Shown: one piece after another, positions 24,756 to 33,924 of the stretch
Position numbering within the stretch: the stretch's first letter is position 1
How the letters are laid out: each line of letters opens with the position of its first letter
Source: Treponema sp.
GTDB taxonomy: Bacteria > Spirochaetota > Spirochaetia > Treponematales > Treponemataceae
Reading direction: 5' to 3'
NCBI GenBank assembly: GCA_024698325.1
Contig: JAILRG010000076.1
Coordinates: 1-64,000, forward strand
Length of the DNA: 64,000 nt
The notes under the pieces: generated by a model
What the model saw: the letters and a program-made list of their open reading frames with translations, nothing else
Told to the model about the DNA's origin: nothing
Database searches by the model: none
Position numbers and translations under genes: made by a program

Positions 24756-25339
24756 AATCCTCTCGGGAAGCCGTCGTCCGCTTTGTCGCGCTCATCGCGG
24801 TGCTTGCACTGCTGGTGGGAATGGCTTTCTATGCGTGGGGATTTTTGCGCTGTTTTGGCGAGGCAAAGCTTGTACCCGATGTGGCGCAGTATCCCGTGGC
24901 GCGCGTGCTTTTTTATGGCAGCGGAAGCGGCACTGTAAGCGCGCGGTTCAGCCTGTTTGATACTGCCGGGCGCGAGTTCTGCGTGATTGACCGCTCCTGG
25001 AGCGCAGCTTCTCTTTCAGTTGATTTTGCGACAGCCTGTTTTTCCGGCAAGGAATTCGCATTCCCGTTCAAAATACGCCCGTCAGAGAGGAAAAACGGCG
25101 GCACGGTCCTTCCGCACTATTATCTTGACCATGGCCAGTGCATGCTGCTGGGAGAGCCATGCACCGTGCGGCAGAAAAAAGCCATGAATCACCTTGCGAC
25201 TTTTGCCCTTGCGATGACAACAAAATTTGCCACGCGGTTTTCAAGCGTGCGCACCATAAACTTATCCCAGTGCGAAATGGGAAAAACTTACGACATCATC
25301 ACTGATTCGCACGGGCTTTTGATGCTTGTTCAAATGTAA
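24752..25339 (+). CDS. Small membrane-anchored protein of unknown function
   Basis: The 195-residue product has one N-terminal hydrophobic helix (FVALIAVLALLVGMAFYAWG) and then a globular periplasmic or cytoplasmic domain with no motif I recognise. Its ATG overlaps the ligA stop by 4 bp, so the two are probably translationally coupled. Its last 41 bp overlap, on the opposite strand, the 3' end of the M23 peptidase gene. Confidence 0.7.
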   Translation: MKSSREAVVRFVALIAVLALLVGMAFYAWGFLRCFGEAKLVPDVAQYPVARVLFYGSGSGTVSARFSLFDTAGREFCVIDRSWSAASLSVDFATACFSGKEFAFPFKIRPSERKNGGTVLPHYYLDHGQCMLLGEPCTVRQKKAMNHLATFALAMTTKFATRFSSVRTINLSQCEMGKTYDIITDSHGLLMLVQM

Positions 25340-26342
25340 AATCACTTACGAAAAAATCCGGGCTGACAGCTTCTGTGTTCAGCCGCACTTCCCAGTGCAG
25401 GTGGGGGCCGGTTGCAAGACCTGTTGCGCCGGAAAGCCCCAAAAGCGCTCCCTGGCTTACCATGTCGCCTGTCGCGACGTCCAGGCGGCTCATGTGGTAG
25501 TACAGGCTGTACAGCCCGGGCAGATGCTCGATGCAGACGCTCCAGCCGGTAGAAACGCGGTTCTCTGCCATGACGACTCTGCCGCCGGAACAGGCCCGCA
25601 CCTCGCTGCCAGTAGGAATGCCGTAGTCAATGCCGTAATGCAGGCTCGTGGAAGAGCCGCCGCCTGAGTAGGCGTAGATGCGCCTGTCGGCAAAGAAGGA
25701 CGTGCGGCGCGTGGCGGGCGTCGGCGGTACGAATGCTTCGAGTGCGTACACGGCGTCCTTGTTTTTCGTGTCTAAAATGGCGTTCAGGCGCTTAATCTGG
25801 TCCTGGCGCTCCGGGCTTATGTCGGTTTTGATTGCCGTGTTCTTTCCGTCAAGCGGAATCGTCTCGTGTACAAACTCTTTAGGTGCAATGCTGACAGGAA
25901 GCTGCAGCTGCTCTGCTTTTTTTCCGAAAGGCTCATAGCGTACGGTAAGCGTATACAGTCCCGGCTTCAGGTATGAAGAAAGCGGAATCCCTGCCAAAAG
26001 CACGTCGCTCTGTTTTTTTTCCGCGGCATCTCCTCTGTTAATCAGATAGCCGGCTGATTTTCGGAGCGGTTTTGCGCTGCCTGCTTCCAGGCCCTTTTCG
26101 TAGAGCGCAATGCTTACGGTACTTTTTTCGAATGCAGAAGCAGAAACGGCATCTTTTGAGCCTTTTTTTTGAATCGGCGTGAGGATGAGGCGTACGAACA
26201 GCGCGTCCCCCGGCTGTGCGTTTTCAGTGTACATGGCTGTCAGCGAGTAGGCACCATCGGCCTGTGTCCTTGTCACCGTGGTGGCGCTCAGAGCTGTTAC
26301 GGCGAGGAGTGCGACTGTCAGCAGAAAAAGTAGTCGTTTCAT
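25299..26342 (-). CDS. Exported M23/LytM-type metallopeptidase
   Basis: The 347-residue product has an N-terminal signal peptide (MKRLLFLLTVALLAVTALSA), a beta-sandwich region, and a C-terminal M23 domain. The zinc ligands appear as HYGIDYG (first His and Asp, near residue 230) and HLHW (near residue 315). It therefore probably cleaves peptidoglycan cross-links in the periplasm or is a LytM-type activator; the intact motifs favour an active enzyme. It lies downstream of recJ in the same direction, 17 bp apart. Its 3' end overlaps the convergent gene by 41 bp. Confidence 0.9.
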   Translation of the reverse strand: MKRLLFLLTVALLAVTALSATTVTRTQADGAYSLTAMYTENAQPGDALFVRLILTPIQKKGSKDAVSASAFEKSTVSIALYEKGLEAGSAKPLRKSAGYLINRGDAAEKKQSDVLLAGIPLSSYLKPGLYTLTVRYEPFGKKAEQLQLPVSIAPKEFVHETIPLDGKNTAIKTDISPERQDQIKRLNAILDTKNKDAVYALEAFVPPTPATRRTSFFADRRIYAYSGGGSSTSLHYGIDYGIPTGSEVRACSGGRVVMAENRVSTGWSVCIEHLPGLYSLYYHMSRLDVATGDMVSQGALLGLSGATGLATGPHLHWEVRLNTEAVSPDFFVSDFTFEQASKARANQ

Positions 26343-26359
26343 GGCATTCTTTCCTTTTT

Positions 26360-28531
26360 TTATTGCGTTAGGCGCACGTCTTTCAGAATCATCTGCGGCG
26401 TTTCCATGCCGTTAAACGTGTTCCGCCCCAGCGTATATACGATGTCTACGGTGTCACCCTTGTCAAAATCACGGTGCAGGCGCTCGGCTTCTCCCCAGAA
26501 CATGGCGGGCCATTTTACCGCGCCGCAGTCAAAGGTAAGCTTTAGGTGCTGGCGCTCGGTTTTTCCCATAATCTGCGCGTCCTGAATTTTTATGCGCCGT
26601 GTCATAAAGATAAGCTCCCGGTTTCCTTCGCCGTACGGCTCGAATCGGTCTACGGTTGAAAGAATTTCGGGCTTCGCGGTCTTTTCTGAAACGCGTGAAA
26701 GGTAGGGGACTGGAAGCTCTGCGTCGATGTCTATGCGCTCGCTGCTGTCGTCCTCAAGAATGATGGCAGCTGCCCTTTCTTTTAGAAGCGCCTTAAACTC
26801 GTCAATGCGGCTTTTGTTCAGGCTGAAGCCGCCTGCAAAACGGTGGCCGCCGTGGTTTTCAAAAATGTCTCCGAGTGAGTCTAAAAATACGGTTATGTCA
26901 AAGCCGCGGCAGCTTCTGATGGAGCCGATGGCAAGCTCCCCGACGCTCGTTACCGCCATTGAGGGAACGCCGTAGTGTTGTACCAGGCGGCTTGCCACAA
27001 TGCCGGACACGCCGCGGTTAATGCGCTCGTCAATGACAACGCAGAGGTTTCCGCCGTACTCCGAAAGGCTTTTTTCTGCCTGTTCCTGCGCATAGCCCCA
27101 GGCATCGCTTCCAAGCTGCTTTCGCTGCTGGTTTAATGCAAGGATGCCCCGGGCAAGCTCATCGCGTTTCTGCACGTCTTTTTCGAGGAACAGCTCCACT
27201 GCCAGTTCCGGCTTCCCGAGGCGGCCGGCGGCGTTCAGAACGGGTACGATATTCCACGAAAGGTCGCTTGAGGTAATGCGCCTGGATAAAAGCCCCTGGC
27301 AGGAAAGCAGTTCCAGAAGCCCGGGCCGTGCGGTAGTCTCGTTCATTGCGGCAATGCCGTGGAAAAGGAAAATGCGGTTTTCGTCTACCAGCGGCATGAT
27401 GTCAGCAAGGGCTGCCAGCGCGACCAGCTGCAAATCCCGCTTTTCTGCCTCTGCATGCTGGGGAAACTGCGCCAGAAGCTGTTTTTCCATAAAGGTGACG
27501 AAGATATTGTAAAAGCCGTCGATTTCTGTTGCCTCGTCGAGGTTGTAGCGCGCAATTTTCGAAAGCGTCTTTACGCGGGAAAGACTCATGCCGAGTACTG
27601 CGGGAATGAGTTTTGCCACTTCCGGGCGAATGTCTAAAAGGTTGAATTCTACGCCTCGTCCGAAAAGATTTGACAGCAGCTGCTCCGTGCGCGGTCCGTC
27701 CCAGACAAAAATCTGCTGACCGGTCAAGAACGGAATCAGTCCTGTGTCGGTAATCGATTTGGTGCCGGGAACAATGGTTTCGCTTAACGAAGCGGTTTTT
27801 ACCAGGTTTTCAAGCTTCAGGCAGTCGATGGTGCAGGCACCGTCAGTGCGGTTTTCTTCCTGCCGCACGGAAAGCAGGCAGATTTCCTGTTTGTACAGCT
27901 CGCTTTTTGAAAAACGAAGCGCCTGTGCTACTTTGAATGCGACGGCACAGCCGGAAATATCTGCAAAGGGATAGCCTGAATCGGCGCATTTCGGGTCGAT
28001 GATGATGGCTGGCGAGGGAAGCGTTTCCGGGGCGGTGTGATGGTCAAGCACCAGCACATCCATGCCGAGGGATGAGGCGTAGGCAATTTCTTTATTGTTT
28101 GAAATGCCGCAGTCCACCGTGATGATGAGCGTGCCGTAGGCAGCGGCAAAATCATCTATGGCGGCTTTGTTAAGACCGTAGGCGTCGTTTCCTGAAGGCA
28201 GGCGCCAGGTCGTGTCTATGCCAAGGGCGGTGAGCGCATCATACAGGACGGTGGTGCTTGTGACGCCGTCAACGTCGCGGTCGCCAAAAATCAGTACTTT
28301 TTCACCTTCATCCTGAGCCTGCAGAATGCGGTCAACGGCGTCACTCATCGCTGTAAACTCAAAGGGGTTGTGCAGAAAGCGTTTGTCGGTCTCTAAGAAA
28401 AATTGAATGTCGTTTCCTGAAGTAATGCCGCGACGTGCCATGATTGAGGCGACAAGCGGCTCCATGCCGTAGGTGTCGCAAAGTGCTTTTACTGTTTCTT
28501 TGGAAATCTGCTTTTTGTTCCAGTTTTTCAT
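26360..28531 (-). CDS. recJ: Single-strand DNA exonuclease RecJ
   Basis: The 723-residue product is a DHH-family 5'-3' exonuclease acting in recombination and repair. Motif I reads GDRDVDGVTS at 83-92, where most homologues have DYDVDG; the catalytic aspartates are kept. LDHH follows near residue 165 (the DHH motif), with a further metal-binding stretch VDCGIS. The DHHA1 domain shows GGHRFAGGF near residue 565, and an OB domain ends the protein. It is longer than E. coli RecJ (577), with an insertion near residues 200-300. TATACT lies 10 nt before the ATG. Confidence 0.93.
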   Translation of the reverse strand: MKNWNKKQISKETVKALCDTYGMEPLVASIMARRGITSGNDIQFFLETDKRFLHNPFEFTAMSDAVDRILQAQDEGEKVLIFGDRDVDGVTSTTVLYDALTALGIDTTWRLPSGNDAYGLNKAAIDDFAAAYGTLIITVDCGISNNKEIAYASSLGMDVLVLDHHTAPETLPSPAIIIDPKCADSGYPFADISGCAVAFKVAQALRFSKSELYKQEICLLSVRQEENRTDGACTIDCLKLENLVKTASLSETIVPGTKSITDTGLIPFLTGQQIFVWDGPRTEQLLSNLFGRGVEFNLLDIRPEVAKLIPAVLGMSLSRVKTLSKIARYNLDEATEIDGFYNIFVTFMEKQLLAQFPQHAEAEKRDLQLVALAALADIMPLVDENRIFLFHGIAAMNETTARPGLLELLSCQGLLSRRITSSDLSWNIVPVLNAAGRLGKPELAVELFLEKDVQKRDELARGILALNQQRKQLGSDAWGYAQEQAEKSLSEYGGNLCVVIDERINRGVSGIVASRLVQHYGVPSMAVTSVGELAIGSIRSCRGFDITVFLDSLGDIFENHGGHRFAGGFSLNKSRIDEFKALLKERAAAIILEDDSSERIDIDAELPVPYLSRVSEKTAKPEILSTVDRFEPYGEGNRELIFMTRRIKIQDAQIMGKTERQHLKLTFDCGAVKWPAMFWGEAERLHRDFDKGDTVDIVYTLGRNTFNGMETPQMILKDVRLTQ

Positions 28532-28624
28532 CTCGTTATTCAGTATAACGGTTTTAGGTGATTTATGAAAGGAAGTGCGGAAAGTATTTGCCGAAAGCTG
28601 CTTTTTGAGACTCCGGGTTATGGT

Positions 28625-28652
28625 TGACGATTCTTCAGGGCCGTGGTAGCCT
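28625..28652 (+). promoter_or_regulatory. Promoter of GNAT gene
   Basis: TTGACG with a 17-nt spacer to TAGCCT; the ATG follows after 7 nt. The -10 box is weak, so this is a tentative call. Confidence 0.35.
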
Positions 28653-28659
28653 TCCGTGC

Positions 28660-29208
28660 ATGAGATATGAAGCGCGTTCGATAGACCTTATTCCTTCAAA
28701 AACACTTGTCGTAAGAAGCCCGGAAGAGGCTGATGCTGCCGAGCTGTTAGACTATTTTCTTACCGCCTGCGGCGAAACTGACTTCCTGCTCTGCCGCCCG
28801 CATGAAGTGACCTTTACGGTAGAAAAAGAGCGGGAGATGATAGCTTCGCATCTCGCGCATGAAAAGCGCATGCTGATTGCCGTGTTTGACGGAAAGCGCA
28901 TAATCGCTGACATTGGCATTCAGGCTGCAGGCGATTTTGAAAAATACAGCCACCGCTGCCGCATCGGCATTTCCGTGCGAAGCGAGTACTGGGGGCACGG
29001 CATTGGAAGCCTTTTGCTTTCTGAGGCAGAAAAAGCTGCCCGCAGCATGGGCTACAAGCAGCTTGAGCTTGATGTATTTGCGGTGAACAGTCGGGCTGTC
29101 AGCCTGTACAAAAAAGCCGGCTTTACCGAATGCGGCCGGATTCCGCGTGCGGCTCATATGCTTGACGGCTCGTACAGCGACCTCATATATATGATAAAGC
29201 AGCTGTAG
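28660..29208 (+). CDS. GNAT-family N-acetyltransferase
   Basis: The 182-residue product has the GNAT fold, with acetyl-CoA-binding segment SEYWGHGIGSLLL near residue 107 and the later motif AVNSRAVSLYKKAGF, typical of RimI/RimL-type enzymes. The acceptor is unknown. I start at the ATG at 28660. TTGACG, 17 nt, TAGCCT and 7 nt lie just before it and there is no Shine-Dalgarno, so the message may be leaderless; a TTG start at 28624 would sit in the promoter. The gene is divergent from recJ and convergent with udp. Confidence 0.85.
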   Translation: MRYEARSIDLIPSKTLVVRSPEEADAAELLDYFLTACGETDFLLCRPHEVTFTVEKEREMIASHLAHEKRMLIAVFDGKRIIADIGIQAAGDFEKYSHRCRIGISVRSEYWGHGIGSLLLSEAEKAARSMGYKQLELDVFAVNSRAVSLYKKAGFTECGRIPRAAHMLDGSYSDLIYMIKQL

Positions 29209-29231
29209 GCCTCTTGTAACCCGCGCTGCTT

Positions 29232-29286
29232 CGGCCGCTACGGCCGCTATAGGCGCAGTCCCCGGCCGAAAGTGCTGCTTGCGCCT
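29232..29286. repeat. Hairpins between the GNAT gene and udp
   Basis: GGCCG-CTA-CGGCC (29233-29245) is followed by AGGCGCA (29251-29257) pairing with TGCGCCT (29280-29286). A further pairing, TTCGGCC with GGCCGAA, would compete with the first hairpin. No U-tract terminator was seen on the rightward side, but the T-rich leftward sequence inside udp is not a terminator. Confidence 0.5.
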
Positions 29287-29287
29287 C

Positions 29288-30067
29288 TTACGCCTTTTTC
29301 TCCTTTTTAATCAGAATGCGCAGTGCTTCGACGGCTGTCTTTATGGCAAGCTCTGTGTCGTGGGCCTGCTTGTTTGAAAGGCCTTTTTTTGCGCGCTCCT
29401 GATTTGCAACGACCAGAAAGCAGGAACCTACGCGCACGCGCAGAAACTGTCCCGCGATAAAGAGCGCCGCGCTTTCCATTTCGGAAGCGAGACAGCCCAT
29501 GCGGAGCCACGCCTGCCACTTGCTTTCAAGCTCGTAGCTAACCGGCATGATTTCAGGCTCGTGCTGGCCAAAGAATGAGTCTTTGCACTGAACGACGCCC
29601 GTGTGATGCGGTACGTTAAGCGCCTCTGCAGCCTGTACGAGCGCATTTGTTACCGAAAGGTCAGCGACGGCAGGGTATTCAATCGGTGCAAACTCACGGC
29701 TTGTTCCTTCCATGCGCACGGCTCCGGTTGCGATGACGATGTCGCCGCCCAGAACATCTTCCTGCATGCCGCCGCAGGTGCCTACGCGGATAAATGTCTT
29801 TGCGCCGGATTTTGCAAGCTCGTCAATCGCGATTGCCGCGCTGGGGCCGCCGATGCCTGTTGAAGTCACGCTTACCTTTACGCCTTCGAGCGTACCGGTG
29901 TAGGTTACGTATTCGCGCACGTCTGCAACTAATTTCGCATTATCAAAATGCTCTGCGATTTTAGCGCATCTTTTTGGGTCGCCGGGCATAATCACATATT
30001 CTCCGATGTCTTGAGGCCCGATGCCGGTGTGGTATTGTTTTCCAGAACCTTCTGTGTAATCAATCAT
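29288..30067 (-). CDS. udp: Uridine phosphorylase
   Basis: The 259-residue product belongs to the nucleoside phosphorylase I family and matches uridine phosphorylase: [15 protein letters not shown] near residue 26, RVGTCGGMQ (phosphate-binding) near 95, and SEMESAALF near 196, where the Glu-Met-Glu triad contacts ribose. It cleaves uridine to uracil and ribose-1-phosphate for salvage. AAGGAG lies 8 nt before the ATG. The BMP lipoprotein and nucleoside ABC transporter a few kilobases away could supply its substrate. Confidence 0.93.
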   Translation of the reverse strand: MIDYTEGSGKQYHTGIGPQDIGEYVIMPGDPKRCAKIAEHFDNAKLVADVREYVTYTGTLEGVKVSVTSTGIGGPSAAIAIDELAKSGAKTFIRVGTCGGMQEDVLGGDIVIATGAVRMEGTSREFAPIEYPAVADLSVTNALVQAAEALNVPHHTGVVQCKDSFFGQHEPEIMPVSYELESKWQAWLRMGCLASEMESAALFIAGQFLRVRVGSCFLVVANQERAKKGLSNKQAHDTELAIKTAVEALRILIKKEKKA

Positions 30068-30149
30068 GTCGTAATCTCCTTATGAAAGCTATTGTAAAGC
30101 GTAGTGGGGCTTTTTTCCAGAAAAACCGTGCTGGCGCTTCTGTATATCT

Positions 30150-30290
30150 GCCGTGCTGTTGGCAGCCGGCGCGCTGGGGACGGGCATGTCGTGCTGTTGG
30201 CAGCCGGTGCGTTGGGGCGGGCATGCCGTGCTGTAACCGTGCGTGCATGAGAGCTGGTTCCGGGCATGCTGGCAGTCCCCCTGCGTGCAT
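30150..30290. repeat. Imperfect tandem repeat of about 38 bp
   Basis: Units at 30150-30187, 30188-30224 and a shortened third at 30225-30248 begin with CGTGCTGT and end GCATG; further degenerate GCATG-ending pieces reach 30290. They fill the 259-bp gap between recO's 3' end and udp's start. Frames across them have unlikely composition and are not called genes. Confidence 0.7.
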
Positions 30291-30326
30291 GTCGGTGTAC
30301 TCGCCACGGACTGCTTTCCGCTCTGC

Positions 30327-31127
30327 CTACAGGATGCCGATGCCCGACTGCAGCGCAGAAAGCCTGCTTCCCGCGGCTTCTTCGAGCAGATGGTATGAAA
30401 GCGCCTTTAATTCGGTGATCGTTGCCGCGGTAATGCTCAATCGGCGAACCTGCTTTGGCTCAAGCGTGGTAACGGCTTCGAGGTAGGTGAGCGCCTCCTT
30501 TCCCAGTATAAAGCTGCGCCCTGTTTCTGCCGTTCGTTCTGCTGCGGAACCGGAGAGACAGTCGGTGCAGATAAAGCCGTTTTCTGCCTCGCTGTAGACA
30601 GCCCGCTCGTGAAGTGTCTGTACGCTGAACGCTTCTTTTATGAATGATTTTCCGCACCAGGCGCAGCTGCTTGTGTGCGGCTTTACGCCTAAAAGCGCAA
30701 GGTATCGCCAGATAAAGCGGATAAGCCCGAGTCTGCTTTCTGCTTCGTCTGAAAGGTCCATGCCGTCAAGAAAGCCGTTTAGGAGCCGCCAGCATTCGGC
30801 AAAACTTCCGGCGGCGCGCGTTTTTATGACCGTTTCTGCTGCAAGCAGGGAGGCCCAGCTTTTGAACAGGCTTTCCCTGAAGCTTACCGGGCAGTGCGTT
30901 ACGTCAAAGTCGGTGATTTTGATGCTGTGCTTTGTCTCGTCTTTGTAGAGCCAGATGCGCCCGCGGTTAAAGGGGCTTACCAGAGCGCGCATTTTGCTTT
31001 TTGCGCCGCCGTAGAGAGTGGCGTAATATAAGCCGTCTTCCGGCGAAAGCAGCGTAACGGAGCGGTTGTTTTCTCCCTGTTCGCGGACGGCTAATACAAT
31101 GGCTTCTGCGCTTTGATTCCGGCTCAT
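30327..31127 (-). CDS. recO: DNA repair protein RecO
   Basis: The 266-residue product has an N-terminal OB-fold (AIVLAVREQGENNRSVTL), a helical middle, and a four-cysteine zinc site (CAWC near residue 160, CTDC near residue 200). RecO loads RecA on SSB-coated DNA with RecF and RecR. I prefer the ATG at 31127 (MSRNQ) because homologues begin near there; ATG 31145 and a longer frame from 31199 would run into the murC promoter. No Shine-Dalgarno was found at any of them. Confidence 0.88.
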   Translation of the reverse strand: MSRNQSAEAIVLAVREQGENNRSVTLLSPEDGLYYATLYGGAKSKMRALVSPFNRGRIWLYKDETKHSIKITDFDVTHCPVSFRESLFKSWASLLAAETVIKTRAAGSFAECWRLLNGFLDGMDLSDEAESRLGLIRFIWRYLALLGVKPHTSSCAWCGKSFIKEAFSVQTLHERAVYSEAENGFICTDCLSGSAAERTAETGRSFILGKEALTYLEAVTTLEPKQVRRLSITAATITELKALSYHLLEEAAGSRLSALQSGIGIL

Positions 31128-31162
31128 AGACTGGAAGTGTAGCATAAAGGCTTTTAAAAGGG

Positions 31163-31168
31163 TATACT
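31163..31168 (+). promoter_or_regulatory. murC -10 box (leaderless type)
   Basis: TATACT ends six bases before the murC ATG at 31175. The -35 region has no good match, and there is no Shine-Dalgarno. Confidence 0.45.
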
Positions 31169-31174
31169 TGCCCC

Positions 31175-32758
31175 ATGGAAAATACGGTTCAGAAGTCACT
31201 CCCGGCCGACGTGCGCGGAGTTCACATACATTTTGTTGGCATTAAGGGCACCGGCATGGTCGCCCTCGTTGAGATTCTTGCCGCCCGCGGCGCTGTCATT
31301 ACCGGAAGCGACGTGAGCGAGCGGTTTTACACAGATGAAGTGCTTGAAAAGCTCGGGCTTTCAGCGCTGCCTTTTTCAGAAAGCAACATCACCGATGATG
31401 TTGCCTGCGTCATCTATTCGAGCGCCTACAATCCCGAAAAAAATCCGGACCTTAAGGAAGCGCTTCGCCGCGGCATTCCGCTTCTGCTGTATACGGAAGC
31501 GCTCGGCGCCGTCTCCCGCAGTGCTTACAGCGCAGGCGTGTGCGGCGTTCATGGAAAGACAACGACAACCGGCCTTGCAGGCACGTTGCTCAAGGCGCTT
31601 GACCTTCCGAGCCAGGTGCTGGCAGGTTCCGTCATCTCAAGCTTTGGTGACGAAACGGCAAAAGACGCGCAAGGCCGCGGCTCCTGCACGATGACAAGCC
31701 GCTCTTTTTCTGCCGCAGATTCTTCCGCGAGGCATTTTTTTGTCGCAGAAACCTGTGAGTACCAGCGGCATTTTATGTCATTCTGCCCCCAGAAAATCAT
31801 CCTGACCAGCGTCGAAAGCGATCATCAGGATTATTACCCCACCTACGAAGACATACGGGACGCCTTTGTCGATTACATCTGCCTGCTTCCGGAAGGGGGC
31901 GAGGTGATTTATTGTGCTGATGATGCAGGCGCAGTAGACGCGGTACAGAGGGCTTCCTCCCGCCGCAAGGACATCGTTCCTGTTCCCTACGGAACAAGCA
32001 CTCCTGGCCCGTGGCACATTACGTTTGGCAGGGTAGAGGACGGAAAGCAGTATTTTACGCTTGGCTCTTCCGGCGATGCCAAATCCGATGCAGACGCCTT
32101 GTCCGGAGAGTATGCGCTTTCTGTTCCCGGCGCACACAATGTCCGGAACGCCGCGGCAGCCCTTGCACTTGTCTCCCTGCTCATTCGCACGGCCGGAAAA
32201 AATCCCGCAGACTACAGGGATGCGCTAAAAGCCGCATTGCTTTCATTTTCCGGCGGCAGAAGGCGAAGCGAGGTGATTTCCCGTACGGTAACTCCGAGAG
32301 GTGAGAACCTGATTGTCCTTGATGACTATGGTCACCATCCTACCGCAGTTAAGACAACGCTTTCCGGCTACCGCGCATTCTATAAAAATCATAAAATCAT
32401 CGTTGACTTTATGAGCCACACCTATACGCGCACGCAGGCCCTGCTTGAAGAGTTTGCTTCCTCTTTCGGGGACGCGGACATGGTCATTATCAATAAGATT
32501 TACGGCAGTGCGCGCGAAAATGCAGCTGCGGCTCCCGTCACTGGAGAAATCCTTGCCCAGCGGACGAAAGCCCACAATCCGGCGACAGTGTATGCGGCGG
32601 AGTTTGACGAGGCATGCGATGTCGTGTACAAGGCGCTGTGCGAGCCGAGCGGCAGGTCAGACGGGTATCTTTTTGTGACGATGGGCGCCGGGGACAACTG
32701 GAAGGTCGGGACAAAGCTGCTGGAAAAATTAGACTCGCATTTACTAAAAGGCAATTAG
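31175..32758 (+). CDS. murC: UDP-N-acetylmuramate--L-alanine ligase
   Basis: The 527-residue product adds L-alanine to UDP-MurNAc. The N-terminal Rossmann motif GIKGTGMVAL, P-loop GVCGVHGKTTTT near residue 112, the central ligase motif with HPT and the C-terminal DDYGHHPTAVKTTL are visible. It is slightly longer than usual, with an inserted stretch (about 150-185) after the P-loop. The related Mpl recycling ligase is the main alternative; the length and order of motifs fit MurC. It is divergent from recO. A -10 box sits six bases before the ATG. Confidence 0.88.
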   Translation: MENTVQKSLPADVRGVHIHFVGIKGTGMVALVEILAARGAVITGSDVSERFYTDEVLEKLGLSALPFSESNITDDVACVIYSSAYNPEKNPDLKEALRRGIPLLLYTEALGAVSRSAYSAGVCGVHGKTTTTGLAGTLLKALDLPSQVLAGSVISSFGDETAKDAQGRGSCTMTSRSFSAADSSARHFFVAETCEYQRHFMSFCPQKIILTSVESDHQDYYPTYEDIRDAFVDYICLLPEGGEVIYCADDAGAVDAVQRASSRRKDIVPVPYGTSTPGPWHITFGRVEDGKQYFTLGSSGDAKSDADALSGEYALSVPGAHNVRNAAAALALVSLLIRTAGKNPADYRDALKAALLSFSGGRRRSEVISRTVTPRGENLIVLDDYGHHPTAVKTTLSGYRAFYKNHKIIVDFMSHTYTRTQALLEEFASSFGDADMVIINKIYGSARENAAAAPVTGEILAQRTKAHNPATVYAAEFDEACDVVYKALCEPSGRSDGYLFVTMGAGDNWKVGTKLLEKLDSHLLKGN

Positions 32759-32790
32759 TGATTATAATCGGGTAATTTTTAATCATAATC
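32740..32790 (+). promoter_or_regulatory. Promoter and possible operator of the BMP lipoprotein gene
   Basis: TTTACT (32740-32745), 17-nt spacer, TATAAT (32763-32768). The -10 box lies in a perfect 10-bp palindrome GATTATAATC (32760-32769). A similar AATCATAATC follows at 32781-32790, so an operator for a repressor is possible. Confidence 0.5.
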
Positions 32791-32805
32791 GTTTCTGGAG
32801 GTATT

Positions 32806-33912
32806 ATGAAAAAGATTATGTGTTTAGTGATGGCGGTAGCCTCAGTCTGTCTTTTTGGCTGTAGCAAAAAGGCAGAGTCAAAAGAGTCTCTCCGCATTGC
32901 TATGGTAACAGACTCTGGTGATATTACAGACCAGGCCTTTAATCAGACAACCTATCAGGCATGTAAGGCGTATGCAGAGGAAAATCACCTTGACTTCAAG
33001 TATTATAAGCCTGCCGGTGACTCAACTGCAGATCGCATCGCATCTGTAGATGCAGCCTATCAGGACGGTTACAGCGTTATCGTACTTCCCGGTTTTACAT
33101 TTGCAGAAGTAATCAAGAGTGTTGCATCAGATTACGCTGACGCCAAATTCATCGGCATCGACCTTGGTAAAGGCGATTTCGGTGATTATGTGCTCCCCTC
33201 AAACGTGTACTGTGCTTCCTATGCAGAAGAGCTTCCTGGCTTCTTTGCCGGCTATGCAGCAATTAAAGAGGGCTACAGACATGTCGGCTACCTTGGCGGT
33301 ATGGCAGTTCCGGCTGTTATCCGCTTCGGCTATGGTTTTATCCAGGGTGTAAACGCAGCTGCCCTGAATCTGGGTGTTGCTGACAGCGTAACGATTGAGT
33401 ATGTGTACGGCGGCCAGTTCTATGGCGACCAGACAATTACTGCAGCTATGGACGGCTGGTACAAAAACCGCGGCGTGGAAGTTGTCTTTGCCTGCGGTGG
33501 TGGTATCTGGACTTCTGCCTGCGAAGCTGCTGCTAAAGTAAACGGCAAGGTGATTGGCGTTGATATTGACCAGACTGCACTGATTAATGGTTACGGCGAA
33601 GGCATGCATGTCACCTCAGCTCTTAAAGGACTGGGACCGACAGTTAAAACCGTTCTTTCTGCTATTCAGGCTGGAGAATGGGATGCCTCTTATGCGGGAA
33701 AGATTGCCCGTCTTGGCCTTGTTTCTGGAACCAATCTTTCAGTTAACTACGTCGGCCTTCCGACAGATACTTGGGCGATGAAGAACTTCACTGTCGATGA
33801 GTACAAGGCTCTCGTAAACGACGTCTTCACACAGAAGCTTACCGTATCGGATGTTGTTACTGAAATGCCGATTACAGCGGTAAAGATTAATACATACCAG
33901 AACATAAAATAG
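32806..33912 (+). CDS. BMP-family (PnrA/TmpC-like) nucleoside-binding lipoprotein
   Basis: The 368-residue product has a lipoprotein signal peptide with lipobox LFGC. The mature part matches the BMP family, with DITDQAFNQTTY and a C-terminal sugar-binding-like fold containing CGGGIWTSACEAAAK. Members in Treponema (TmpC/PnrA) bind purine nucleosides for an ABC transporter. A GGAGG ribosome-binding site precedes the ATG. The transporter genes (37099-38649, 35906-37096, 34955-35893) lie on the opposite strand, converging on it, so the binding protein has a separate promoter. Confidence 0.9.
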   Translation: MKKIMCLVMAVASVCLFGCSKKAESKESLRIAMVTDSGDITDQAFNQTTYQACKAYAEENHLDFKYYKPAGDSTADRIASVDAAYQDGYSVIVLPGFTFAEVIKSVASDYADAKFIGIDLGKGDFGDYVLPSNVYCASYAEELPGFFAGYAAIKEGYRHVGYLGGMAVPAVIRFGYGFIQGVNAAALNLGVADSVTIEYVYGGQFYGDQTITAAMDGWYKNRGVEVVFACGGGIWTSACEAAAKVNGKVIGVDIDQTALINGYGEGMHVTSALKGLGPTVKTVLSAIQAGEWDASYAGKIARLGLVSGTNLSVNYVGLPTDTWAMKNFTVDEYKALVNDVFTQKLTVSDVVTEMPITAVKINTYQNIK

Positions 33913-33924
33913 CGTTCACTGACA

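Noticed and set aside
30060-30290. Open frames across the recO-udp repeat
   Set aside because: Several overlapping frames exist in the repeats with His/Pro/Arg-rich, unlikely composition and no ribosome-binding site.
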